A stretch of 64,000 nt of DNA, from the NCBI RefSeq assembly GCF_023159225.1, contig NC_063188.1, forward strand, positions 29,339,475-29,403,474, written 5' to 3'. The translations under genes and the position numbers were made by a program. Source of the DNA: Perognathus longimembris pacificus. Lineage: Eukaryota; Chordata; Mammalia; Rodentia; Heteromyidae. The notes beneath the pieces are model-generated. The model searched no databases. It was not told where the DNA came from and was given only the letters and a program-made list of their open reading frames with translations. Each line of letters begins with the position of its first letter. Position 1 is the first letter of the stretch. Below are positions 11,463-21,359 of this stretch, one piece after another.

Positions 11463-11705
11463 TGAGCTACAATTTTTGGTGCCAGTCCTGTGGCTTGAAT
11501 TCAGGGCCTGCGAGCTGCCCATGAGCTTCCGTGCTGAAATATGGTGCTCTACCTATTGAGACACAGCTCCACTGGCTTTCTTTGTGATTAATTGGGAATA
11601 AGAATTTCCTGCCTGTGCTGACTTCCAATGAACATTTTGAGATTTCAGCCTTGGAAAGGCTAAGGTTACAGGCATAAGCCACAGGCACCGGGCCATGAGC
11701 TACAA
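11463..11705 (-). mobile_element. B1-dID-type SINE with target duplication
   Basis: Minus-strand copy (body 11473-11695): diverged ID tail at the left ('gccagtcctgtggcttgaat' on the plus strand), 7SL/B1-like head at the right. Flanked by perfect 10-bp repeats, tgagctacaa, at 11463-11472 and 11696-11705. Confidence 0.9.
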
Positions 11706-11740
11706 CTTTAAAATTTTCCAAACCTAAAGTGAACACAAGG

Positions 11741-11741
<1 letters not shown>

Positions 11742-11779
<38 letters not shown>
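11742..11779. repeat. (AC)n microsatellite
   Basis: An uninterrupted AC run of 19 units just beyond the B1-dID insertion. Confidence 0.97.
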
Positions 11780-11781
<2 letters not shown>

Positions 11782-12359
11782 CTGAAAGGGCTTAAAAAAC
11801 CTGACAGATAGCCAAAAAGACTGAAGTTTGAATCTAACCAAGAACATTGCCTTGTACAATAACAACAAATGACTTCTCCAGAGGCTGTTTGATGCCAAGG
11901 ATTTAAGGTAGGTGCTTAGGCATGCTGGACAAGCACTCAGGCCCTTGAACTTTTAAAACAGGGACTCAATTTGCAGCTCAAATACAGAAGTATCTAAGAA
12001 TTGACAAGTAGCCCAAGCTGTTTCTGAAGTGATAGTCCTATTGTTTCTGTCTCTCAAAAGCTGTGATTGCAGGAAAGCTTCTGGAGAAAGGCTAAAATTT
12101 ATCACAATGTTCAAAAGGTTTCAGGTACAGGGCAAAAATACTCAATGAAGGAAGAGACAGAAAAAAAAAACCCTACAAAATCTCAAAAAGACAATTAAAA
12201 GATAGACGCCAGCTTTGATAAGGACACAGACCTTAGGAGGGCTTTTATTATTACATGTAATTATGTAAAAGTAAACAATCTAAAGCTAAATGCAGGCAAA
12301 TAAAGTCTCAAGAAATATAAACTATACAAAGACAAAAATTTGACCTCATAATATTTGAA

Positions 12360-13434
12360 ATGAAATGCAGAAAATTATCACTAATGGAATAGAGATGACA
12401 GAGGAAAGAATGCTAAATTTCTAAATAGGACCAAGCTGAAGAATAGAAAGGAAAGAGGAAAAAGAAAAAAAAATGAACAGAAATTCAAAGATTTCTTGTA
12501 CAGAATCTAAATATTTAATATTTACATGCTTCTGGAAAGAAAATTAGTGTTGAAAAAAGTTTTAAAACTAATGCTTAAGAGAAAATTAATAATCAGACTT
12601 CATGATTTGGTAGAATATATAAATTAAAATACTCACGAGGCTCTGTGAATCACAACCCAGAAAAACTGGACAAAAATACAGATACCTCATGAACTGCTGA
12701 GTAACAAATATAATAATAATAAACATTCCCTGCATATAAAGGAATAAAAAATAGAATAATTAGACACTTCTTATCAGAAACTACAGAGGATTAAATACCT
12801 TTGTAATGCTGAATAAAAAGAACTGCAGAATTCTATAAGCAGTGAAAATAACTTTCAGGAGCAAAGGTAAAATTAAAACATATTAGATTAAGGAAAACTA
12901 AGCAAAATTATTATTAACAGGAAGAATTCAAAGGATTCTTCAGACTGAAAGGAAAGGAAACCAGGAATAATCTTCAAATATGAGTGTTAAAGGAGGAATA
13001 ACAGACATAATAAATACATAGATAAGCATAATATAAAATCTTTGTCTTCTTAAATCCTTGATGTGCATTGTATGACTATTAAAGGAAAATTCCAATACAT
13101 TCCAAGTGACATTTAAATCTATATAAATGTAATACATAAGAAAACTGTAACAACGGAGAGAATGATAGATTTGGATGGTTATAAGATACTTTACTCAAAA
13201 TAGACTATAAATATCTAGAGTGCAGTCACAAAAATACAAAATAGTGCATAAAAGCCAACAAAGAAAGTCAAATTGGATATTAACATATATTCAATTATAA
13301 AGAACATTAATTAATATATATTAGTTTCAGTAAAAGATACGATAGAGATCAAGCTTCAAAATGCAGATAAATCCATAACCAATTCAAGGTACAGAAAGTA
13401 ACCTTTTCACCCAAATACACAAAAATAATTATTA
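12360..13434 (+). mobile_element. Ancient L1M/HAL1-like ORF1 remnant
   Basis: Recognisable ORF1-type stretches of an old L1: a lysine/glutamate-rich part with 'gaagaatagaaaggaaag' and 'aaaaatgaacag', and near 12925 'aaaggattcttcagactgaa' followed by 'aggaaaccagg', which resembles the ORF1 3' end of L1M/HAL1 elements. Frames are destroyed. It joins directly to ORF2 C-terminal sequence, with the endonuclease and reverse transcriptase absent. Confidence 0.7.
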
Positions 13435-14590
13435 TCATAGTTCATACAAAAATTCACTCAAAATGGACCAAATGGTAAACATAAAACATAATCTACATTC
13501 AAAACTTTATCTTCACAAACTTTTTCCTCTAATCAACTGCCTTAGTCCAAATCCCTTTATCTAATCACATTTTGACAATTGAATACTCTTTATAGAGGAG
13601 AAATTTTAGAAGACATTTAAAAGAAAATAAGGAGGAAATTTTTGTGACCTTGAGTTGGACAGACATTTCTTAGATATATCAATAAAAACAGATATATATA
13701 TAATAGAAAAAATGTAATGCATTATATTCCATCAGAATTTCAGACTTTATTGCATGAAATAAACTATAAACTAAATATGATGATTAGATACAGACAGCAA
13801 AAAGCATTTGCAAAATACTTTTATCCACCTATGTAAGAACACTCAAAATTCAATGAAACAAACCAATGTTAAAAATAGACAACTATTCTAATTTGAGAAC
13901 TGTTTAAAAAGAATATGTTTAAATTGCAAATACAGTCATGAAAATGTCTTCAAGATGATTTAATAAAGTACTATATTAAAAATTTTGCAAGGGCATCATT
14001 TAAAATTCAGAGTTGTATTGGTTATAGTAGCATGTCTGAATCACACAGCCTCCTTGGCATCTTCTTAGGATCCAAAGTGAATTATAGATTAAAGCCACAA
14101 TTAGATACTACCAAATTGCTATTGGAACTACTAAAGTTTTTTTGAAAATTTACAAAAATGTCAATACTAGGCAAGAATGTGGGACAATAGAAGCCTTCAG
14201 CATTTGTTGATAGGGGTGTAAAGCGCAATTTTGCCAGTGAGGAAAAAGTTCAGCTGTTTTCTCAAAAAATTGAATATATTATATGAAATTGCACTAAAAG
14301 TCTTATATGTTGGCATTTAAAATAGATTCATTCATAACTACCCCAAATGGTAATAACTCAAATATATTCTGGAGAACTAATAAGCACACAGCCACACAAT
14401 GAAACTACACCTAAATGACATACAGGATCAAATTCTTAAATTACTCCCCAATATGGATAAATTCCAGGAGCATTATAGTCAATGAAAGAAGTCCAAATCC
14501 AAAGGCATGTTTCCATTTGAATAATATTTTTAATGACATAAAACTATAAAAAGAAAATACAGTTTATAGTATTTGGTTCTAAAAACCATT
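13435..14590 (+). mobile_element. Ancient L1M ORF2 C-terminal and 3'UTR remnant
   Basis: Carries the order expected for old L1 ORF2 ends: 'ttcactcaaaatggaccaaa', 'gtgaccttgagttgg', then 'caagaatgtgggacaataga', 'ggagaactaataag', 'aatgaaagaagtccaaatcc' and 'taatgacataaaactataaa'. Heavily mutated and older than the lineage-specific L1s nearby. A ~100-bp unrecognised segment interrupts it near 13500-13600. Confidence 0.8.
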
Positions 14591-14714
14591 AATTTATGAT
14601 AAGCAATAGTAACTGGCCTAGGTTGTGGTTGTAATAATTTCAAAATTATTTCCATTAACTAATTCTCGACACCATTACTCATCCCCATAGTAAACTCTCT
14701 GCATTCATTTTCAC

Positions 14715-14856
14715 TTTCAGCTTTTGAGTAGTTAAGTGGTAATGAGTCTCACAGGGGAATTTTGTAATTGGGATGACTTTGAATTGCTTTCCTCAGATCT
14801 CAGCCTCCTGGTTACCTAGAATAGATATAGACCTGAGCCACTGGTGCCCTGCCTTG
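14715..14856 (-). mobile_element. B1-dID-type SINE head, minus strand
   Basis: On the plus strand it ends 'cctgagccactggtgccctg', the reverse complement of the 7SL/B1-like start, preceded by 'tcagatctcagcctcctgg'. The ID-like tail is missing or too diverged to see. Confidence 0.7.
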
Positions 14857-15251
14857 CTACCTTTTTTGAAGAAGAGACTTGAGGGTCCCATATCCAGAAA
14901 GTCTGACTAAGTAAGTATGGTGCAGGACCAACAGGCATCTACTTTTTAAGTGTTTCAGAAACTGCATGCAAATTGAATAAAGAAGAATCTTAGTGAAGTG
15001 CTTAACCCCAAGACTGACAAAAAAAATAAAGATGACCTGTATCAATAAAAGATTATATTAGCAACAGAAAAAAAACAACAACAGAGGAAAACACTTGCAT
15101 CAAAAGAAATCCCAGAGTTAGTTGATTTCTCCTTGTTAGTTCTACCAATATTACAAGAAGAATTAATAGTAATATTTACACACCATTACAAAAATTGTGA
15201 AAGAAAAGGAAACATTTGCCAGCTATGAGGCCAATACATTTCTTAACAAAA

Positions 15252-15482
15252 CTAAGTGATAGGGGCTGGGGATATGGCCTAGTGGCAAGAGTGCTTGCCT
15301 CATATACATGAGGCCTTGGGTTCAATTCCCCAGCACCACATATACAGAAAACGGCCAGAAGTGGCGCTGTGGCTCAAGTGGCAGAGTGCTAGCCTTGAGC
15401 AAGAAGAAGCCAGGGACAGTGCTCAGGCCCTGAGTCCAAGGCCCAGGACTGGCCAAAAAAAAAACAAAAAACCTAAGTGATA
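15252..15482 (+). mobile_element. Dimeric ID-type SINE with perfect target duplication
   Basis: Body 15262-15472. Head and second unit are intact, ending 'cccaggactggcc' plus an A-rich tail. Identical 10-bp flanks, ctaagtgata, at 15252-15261 and 15473-15482. Confidence 0.97.
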
Positions 15483-15578
15483 AACCAATTTCCTTCCATA
15501 GAAGTATTTTTAAGTGATCAATAGCATCACTGTGGAAAAACAGTTAAATATATAATGTAATTTTAAAAATTGAAAAAA

Positions 15579-16352
15579 TTATTACCAATGAGGGAAACCA
15601 TAGAGGCTGTGTTTCTTTGAGTCTGGTTTACTTCTCTTAATAGGATTATTTTTCCAAGTCTTCCCATTTCCTTACAAATAGGCAATTTCATTCTTACTGA
15701 TGAAAGCATAGAATTCCATTGTGTATATGTACCACATTTTCTTGATCCATTCATCTACTGAGGGGCATCTGGTTTGGTTCCATATTTTAGCGATGGTGAA
15801 TTGTGCTGTGATGAACACAGTTGTGCTTGTAGCTTTAGTGTGCTTGTAATCCTTTGGAAAATTTTCCAAAAGCAGAGTTGCTGGGTCATAGGGGAGCTCT
15901 GTGTTTTGCCTTTTGAAGAACCTCCATATTGCTTTCCAGAGTGGTTGAACAAGTTTACACTCCCACCAACAGTGTAGTAGGGTTCCCTTTTGGCCACATC
16001 CCCATCAGCATCTGTTCTTGTTTGGTTTTGGTTTTGTTGCCATTCCTGGGGCTTGAACTTAGGGCCTGAGCACTGTCCCTGACTTCTTTTTGCTCAAGGC
16101 TAGCCACTCTGCCACTTGAGTCACAGCACCACTTCCAGCTTCTTCTATATATGTGGTGCTGAGGAATCAAACCCAGGGCTTCATGTATACGAGGCAAGTA
16201 CTTTACCACTAGGCCATATTCCCAGCCCCAGCATCTATTCTTATTAGTTTTCTTGATAATGGTCATTCTTATAAGTGTGAGGTGGAATCTTAATGTTTTC
16301 ACTTGCATTTCTTTAATTCCTAATGTCATTGGCTCAAAAGTTTTTACATATC
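15579..16352 (-). pseudogene. L1 ORF2 C-terminal fragment (inverted half)
   Basis: Minus-strand translation in pieces gives the ORF2 C-terminus: 'QTQRNTASMVSLIGNN' just before the normal stop region, 'SVDEWIKKMWYIYTMEFYAF', and the cysteine-rich region near 15985-16000. Stops, frameshifts and the SINE at 16020-16229 break the frame. It cannot encode a functional protein. Confidence 0.9.
16007..16242 (-). mobile_element. Dimeric ID-type SINE nested in L1
   Basis: Body 16020-16229 on the minus strand. Flanks agcatctgttctt (16007-16019) and agcatctattctt (16230-16242) differ at one base. L1 ORF2 sequence continues on both sides, proving insertion after the L1. Confidence 0.96.
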
Positions 16353-16590
16353 GGGCTGGGGATATAGCCTAGTGGCAAGAGTGCCTGCCTCGGATACACG
16401 AGGCCCTAGGTTCGATTCCCCAGCACCACATATACAGAAAACGGCCAGAAGCGGCGCTGTGGCTCAAGTGGCAGAGTGCTAGCCTTGAGCGGGAAGAAGC
16501 CAGGGACGGTGCTCGGGCCCTGAGTCCAAGGCCCAGGACTGGCCAAAAAAAAAAAAAAAACAAAAACAAAAAAAAAAGTTTTTACATATC
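16337..16590 (+). mobile_element. Young CpG-rich dimeric ID-type SINE nested in L1
   Basis: Body 16353-16574 with perfect 16-bp flanks, aaagtttttacatatc, at 16337-16352 and 16575-16590. It carries the CpG-bearing variants 'ggatacacgaggccctaggt', 'aaaacggccagaagcggcgc' and 'gagcgggaagaagcc', shared with copies at 20847 and partly 57657. Confidence 0.97.
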
Positions 16591-17029
16591 AATACATAAG
16601 GTAATGCTGAGCGAAATGAACTCCAAGTTATGGAAATAAGTGGTTTCTCATTGTTGTTGTTTTTTCAACACACCTCGTGAAATTTTGCGACTCTCTCTTG
16701 TCTTTCTTCCCCAGGGTTTTACCCCTGATGTCACTGTAACTGATTTTGGAACCCTGGGTATTGTATATATGTTTATCAGAACTAGGGAAGGGAAGGGGAA
16801 CATTAAAATGGAGCGACAAAGGGTAAAAGGTGAACCAATGCAATAGCAATACTTACAAGACAACAGTTGGCAAATCAACTGTACATCTTGGCGGGGACTG
16901 GAGGGAGTTGGGGAGAGGACAAGGTGGGAGAAAAATGAGGGCGGACATAATAAGTTCGATAACAAATGTACTCACTGCCTTACATATGAAACTGTAACCC
17001 CTCTGTACATCACTTTGACAATAAAGAAA
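16591..17029 (+). mobile_element. L1 3'UTR half of the inverted insertion
   Basis: From 'ggtaatgctgagcgaaatga' through 'tttacccctgatgtcactgt', the purine-rich segment and 'aaatgtactcactgcc' to the AATAAA signal at about 17020. This is the common L1 3'UTR type in this window. Confidence 0.92.
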
Positions 17030-17054
17030 GTAATTTTAAATAATTGAAAAAAGC

Positions 17055-17300
17055 AAGCTGGGTGCCAGTGGTTCATGCCTGTAATCCTAGCTACTCAGGT
17101 GGCTGAGATCTGAGAATTGTGGTTCAAAGCCAGCCTGGGTAGGAAAGTCCATGAGACTCCAATCTCTAATAAACTATTCAGAAAATACTGGAAGTAGCAA
17201 TGTGATTCAAGTTGTAGAGTACTAGCCTTGAGCAAAAAGGAGCCCAGGGACAGTGTCCAGGCCCAGAGTTCAAGCCCCAGGATTGGCAAAATAAATAAAG
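17055..17300 (+). mobile_element. B1-dID-type SINE
   Basis: Begins 'gctgggtgccagtggttcat' and 'gcctgtaatcctagctactc' (7SL/B1-like head), then 'gttgtagagtactagccttg' and 'gttcaagccccaggattggc' (diverged ID tail). It follows the L1 3' end directly, within its A-rich flank. Confidence 0.93.
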
Positions 17301-17940
17301 ACTTAAAAATATAAAAATGAAAAAATATATATGATGAAATTTCTCAAGAGAATTCTATCAAATTCAACCTGATGGCATATTAAAATAAATATCTATCATG
17401 ATCAAATAAAGTTATCACAGGAATACAAAGTTTGTTCACCATAAAAAAGAATCACTATAACACAAAAGATTAATTTAGAAGGACAGAAGTACATTATCAG
17501 TCATTAGGTGACAGAGAATAGTATTTGTCTATACCAGTATCGCTTCATGATAAAAAACACTTCAAATTTAGAATAGGAAGGTGTTCCCTAATGTTTTGCA
17601 TGTAGCTCTCTTAATTGCACATTCATTGGGCTTCAATAGATCCTTGCTTTCATAGCTCCTACTAACAATACTTTGGTCAGCTTTTAGGATTTGCTTTCAA
17701 GAAAAGTGTTGTGGTAAAACATATCCTTAGAGCTTCTAATGTGCCATGCCTTTGAAATCATAAAACTACAACACAAGTTATTTTCAAAGCTAAGATATTT
17801 CCTATGTTAAATATCTTCACCTCATTGATTTATCTCATAGAACTTGCCTATATAGTACGTCATGATTCCTGATAACTGTAGAGTGAAATTAGATTATTCC
17901 ACTGATCATGATTATATTTGGGCAAATTGATATCCTTTAG
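17301..17940. other. Unannotated AT-rich sequence
   Basis: No gene or repeat recognised. Confidence 0.5.
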
Positions 17941-17941
17941 T

Positions 17942-18285
17942 TTTCATCTACTGAGGAGCATCGGGTTGATTCCACATCTTAACTGTGTTAAATAATGTTG
18001 CAATGAATTTGGTTGTGTTTGTGGTTTAAGTTCAGGCTTGTTTTTAGCCATTTGGGTAAATGTGAAACCACCCAGATGTCCCTCAGTAGAAGAATGGATC
18101 AAAAATGTGGTATTGTATGCTTCTATCAGAAAGAATGAAATGTATTTGATTTTATTATCCTGGGTATTGTATATACATTTACCAGAAATGGGATGCTCTA
18201 TGTTTTCAGACTTTTGAGGAACTACCATATACTTTCCAGAGCAGTTGAAGTTTACATTCCCACCGACAGTGTAGTAGCACCGAAA
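17942..18285. mobile_element. Scrambled L1 ORF2/3'UTR fragments in mixed orientation
   Basis: Four short L1 blocks in succession. 17942-18063 minus ('tcatctactgaggagcatcg'). 18066-18150 plus ('cccagatgtccctcagtaga', covering the same L1 interval). 18163-18200 plus ('cctgggtattgtatataca'). 18205-18285 minus ('cttttgaggaactaccat', 'ttcccaccgacagtgtag'). The first two form an inverted repeat. Confidence 0.8.
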
Positions 18286-18289
18286 GGAG

Positions 18290-18972
18290 TTTAAAAATGA
18301 GATCTTTATTACCCATCTGCAATATACCATCCTTCCAAAACTTGAGTTCACTTTAGCCATTATTTGCCTCAACTCTTTCCTACAGTAACTTTAGATACAA
18401 TCACAAAACTTCATGAATTCAGATTCAACACAAAGCTTCATTTTTGTTTTAAAGATTACTCTAGGTCCTTTTCCTCATCCCCAATAGTTTTCATAATCAT
18501 ACACTATTTATGAAGATATTCAGCTCTCTTTAATCAGTATTTTATGGTGTATAGTCTCATATAATGTAACCAGACATACCATTTTAAAGGTAATATTTCT
18601 TCTTTACTTTCAAGCTATAGATGGTAACCTCAGGAAGGATGGTTAAAGGCCACGAAGTAAGTGGCAATGCCTTAACCGTATGTGTGTTTTCAGTCTCAAG
18701 GGGCTCTTCCATCCTTGTCAAGGGGCATGCTAACCTTCCCTCCTTTCATACAACACCAGAAATACCATTTTGCTCAACTCTTTGAGATTTCTTTTTGTGA
18801 CATTCAGGAAATAAAGTAGTATCTAAATATTTTAATAGCATATACATCTATAATTATATAACAACCACCTCTTTATCTGAACCAGTCACTGTCCTGGAAA
18901 CACACGGTTACTAATCTCTAGTTAATTATGTACTTGAAGTTACCTAACTCTGTCATATCTGAGAATTATAGG
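18290..18972. other. Unannotated sequence
   Basis: No convincing gene or repeat signal. Confidence 0.45.
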
Positions 18973-19196
18973 CCCTCAGACCCTTTTTTTCTGTTTTGCC
19001 AGTCCTGGGCCTTGGACTCAGGGCCTGATCGATGTCCCTGGCTTCTTTTTGCTCAAGGCTAACACTCTGCCACCTGAGCCACAGCGCCACTTCTGGCTAT
19101 TTTCTATATATGTGGTGCTGAGGAATCGAACCCAGGGCTTCATGTATTGAGGCTAGCACTCTTGCCACTAGGCCATATTCCCAGCCCTCCCTCAGA
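18973..19196 (-). mobile_element. Dimeric ID-type SINE with target duplication
   Basis: Body 18981-19188 on the minus strand, both ID-like units clear, with 8-bp flanks ccctcaga at 18973-18980 and 19189-19196. Confidence 0.93.
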
Positions 19197-19234
19197 TTCT
19201 TAATTCCAGTGGGAAAAAGATTCTTATACTGTTC

Positions 19235-19605
19235 TATTACTTTGTGCAGCAAAATGCTGCAAACACTATGGGTGAAAACTAAAATTTTCTCCCTTTACAC
19301 TACTGGTGGCCGGATGCCAAAAATTTAGGTGTCAACAAATATTTCCTAGCTCTGATGTGTCCAGAACCCCTTTGGGCTCTGAGTTTTAATTGCTTCCACT
19401 TATCTTTGCTTCTGTCCTCCCATGATATTCCCCTGTTAGTTTCTTTATCTTTCTTATAAAAACATTGATCACATTGGATTTGAGCCCACTCTAAGAATCT
19501 CTATCTGAAAAGATACCAAGTTCAAATAGGCTCATTTCACAAGTACTAGGGTTGAGAATTTCAACATATCCTATTAAGGGGTACAATTAAATTTGTAATA
19601 CATTC
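19235..19605 (-). mobile_element. MLT1-like MaLR LTR, minus strand
   Basis: On the plus strand this follows the reverse-complement MLT1 layout: 'actggtggccggatgcc' region, 'cttataaaaacattgatcac' with 'attggatttgagcccactct', 'caagtactagggttgagaat' and 'ttcaacatatcc'. Ancient and diverged. Class recognised from memory of the family. Confidence 0.7.
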
Positions 19606-20430
19606 GAAGCAAAAGAGCAAAAGAGGAGATTAATTCTTAAATTCAGCCCACCCCCATTTTTTCAATTACTTTGATAAGCATCACTGAATATGTCCTCACT
19701 AAACTGAATCATTCAGCAGTTCAGAAACTTGCTGAAGATGATGAGATGGTTTAGGAGAACTAAACTCTAATTAACTCTGTCACTGATTAATTTTGTCAGT
19801 GTTTTGCAGGGGAAGGATTTAAAGATTAATGCAGGTTTTCACAGGTGGCCGCAGACTAAGATCCACAAACTCACAAATCCTTTCTCCCCTGAAAGGAGTC
19901 TAGTGTGTTCAATATTTATTTTTCAACTTTTTGTTTTAAAAATTGTTATTATTGTCTTGAAATATTGTACAAAGGGGGTAGCCATGTTCAACAAATCAGT
20001 TTTAGATTAGGAATATAAGGAAAAATTAGAGGAGGTATACAAAACAAACCACTTCTTGCAATAGAATAATACTTCGTTAATCAGTTCCTGAACAAAATAA
20101 GATCTGTCTTACTTATTTATTATTATTAGGAAGTTAGTATTCCACAAAACATAACAATAAGTCATTCTTTTATAAATAAAATACATTTTCATGTATATCA
20201 TACAAGTCCTGGCTACTTTATACATTTGGGAAGATTTCCCCTCAAAGGATTACTTAGAATTGAAAAGCTCTAATATAGATACAGATTGTTTTCAACATCA
20301 ACATGACAGACTTGATTAAAGGTGTATCTCTAGATAATTGCTAACAGTAAATGACAAACTCATCTGACCATTTGTATCTCTCTAGTGGGAAAATAAAACT
20401 AATTTATAATAAAATGATGGATATACCTTG
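19606..20430. other. Unannotated AT-rich sequence
   Basis: No gene or recognised repeat. A 68-codon frame at 19804-20010 has no recognised similarity. Confidence 0.45.
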
Positions 20431-20435
20431 ACTCC

Positions 20436-20625
20436 ATAGGCTAATAATGCCTGTAATCCTAGCTACTCGGGAGGCTGAGAGACTCTTATCTCCAATCAAC
20501 CACTAGAAAATTGGAAATGGCGCTGTGGTTCAAAGTGGTAGAGAACTATCCTTGAGCTGAAGAGTTCAGAGACAGTGCCCAGTCCCAGAGATCAAGCCCC
20601 ATGACCAACCACAAAAAAGGGGGGA
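20436..20625 (+). mobile_element. B1-dID-type SINE with internal deletion in the head
   Basis: 'gcctgtaatcctagctactc' is followed by 'gggaggctgagagactctta', so about 45-50 bp of the usual head is missing. The tail has 'gtggttcaaagtggtagaga' and 'gatcaagccccatgacc'. Confidence 0.88.
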
Positions 20626-20830
20626 ATTTATATAAACCCTCCCTATGTGCCAGTTCATAGTAGGTACTCAGAAAATGACTCCCTAATAACTAGACAGATT
20701 ACATGATCCTGCAAATAATGGGTATTAGTTCCTTATTAACTTTTGTATTCTGAACTAGATTTTAACAATTTCTTCTCTTTTACTTAAAATGAGATAATGA
20801 ATGTGAAAGAATTTTATATTGCAGTGTCTT

Positions 20831-21083
20831 ACAAATGTATTAATATGGGCTGGGGATATGGCCTAGTGGCAAGAGTGCCTGCCTGCCTCGGATTCACGAG
20901 GCCCTAGGTTCGATTCCCCAGCACCACATATACAGAAAACGGCCAGAAGCGGCGCTGTGGCTCAAGTGGCAGAGTGCTAGCCTTGAGCGGGAAGTAGCCA
21001 GGGACAGTGCTCAGGCCCTGAGTCCAAGGCCCAGGACTGGCAAAAAAAAAAAACAAAAACAAAAAAAACAAATGTATTAATAT
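20831..21083 (+). mobile_element. Young CpG-rich dimeric ID-type SINE with perfect target duplication
   Basis: Body 20847-21067 with identical 16-bp flanks, acaaatgtattaatat, at 20831-20846 and 21068-21083. It shares the 'aaaacggccagaagcggcgc' and 'gagcgggaag' variants with the 16353 copy. A 4-bp 'gcct' duplication occurs in the head near 20879. Confidence 0.97.
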
Positions 21084-21359
21084 AATTAATGAGTTGATAA
21101 ATGACATTTTTAATAAGTCAAAGGTTTTTCCCCTTATGGATCATTTACTGTTTCCCTACTAAGTAGAATGCAGTGCTTAACTTTATGATTAAATTAATTC
21201 ATTTTTCTGATTCATAATATAACTTTGAAATGTCTTTCTTGTGAAATTATATGTATGGCTGTGACAATGTACAATTCCAATAGTCCAATGCAGGACTTAA
21301 AATATACTAGTAAAATCAAGCCTTACCATGATTCAAATACCATAGCTGACATTAAAATT

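Larger units (their letters stand above)
15557..17052 (+). mobile_element. Complete 5'-truncated L1 insertion with a 5' inversion and two nested SINEs
   Basis: Near-identical 22-23-bp direct repeats at 15557-15578 and 17030-17052 (one inserted T on the right) bound the whole unit. The left half (15579-16352, SINE excluded) is ORF2 C-terminus on the minus strand. The right half (16591-17029) is 3'UTR on the plus strand, ending 'gacaataaag'. This is the layout expected from twin priming. Two SINEs, at 16020-16229 and 16353-16574, inserted later, each with its own target duplication. Confidence 0.93.

Noticed and set aside
11467..11898. 143-codon minus-strand frame
   Set aside because: It spans a B1-dID SINE and an (AC)n repeat, which gives the Cys/Val run.
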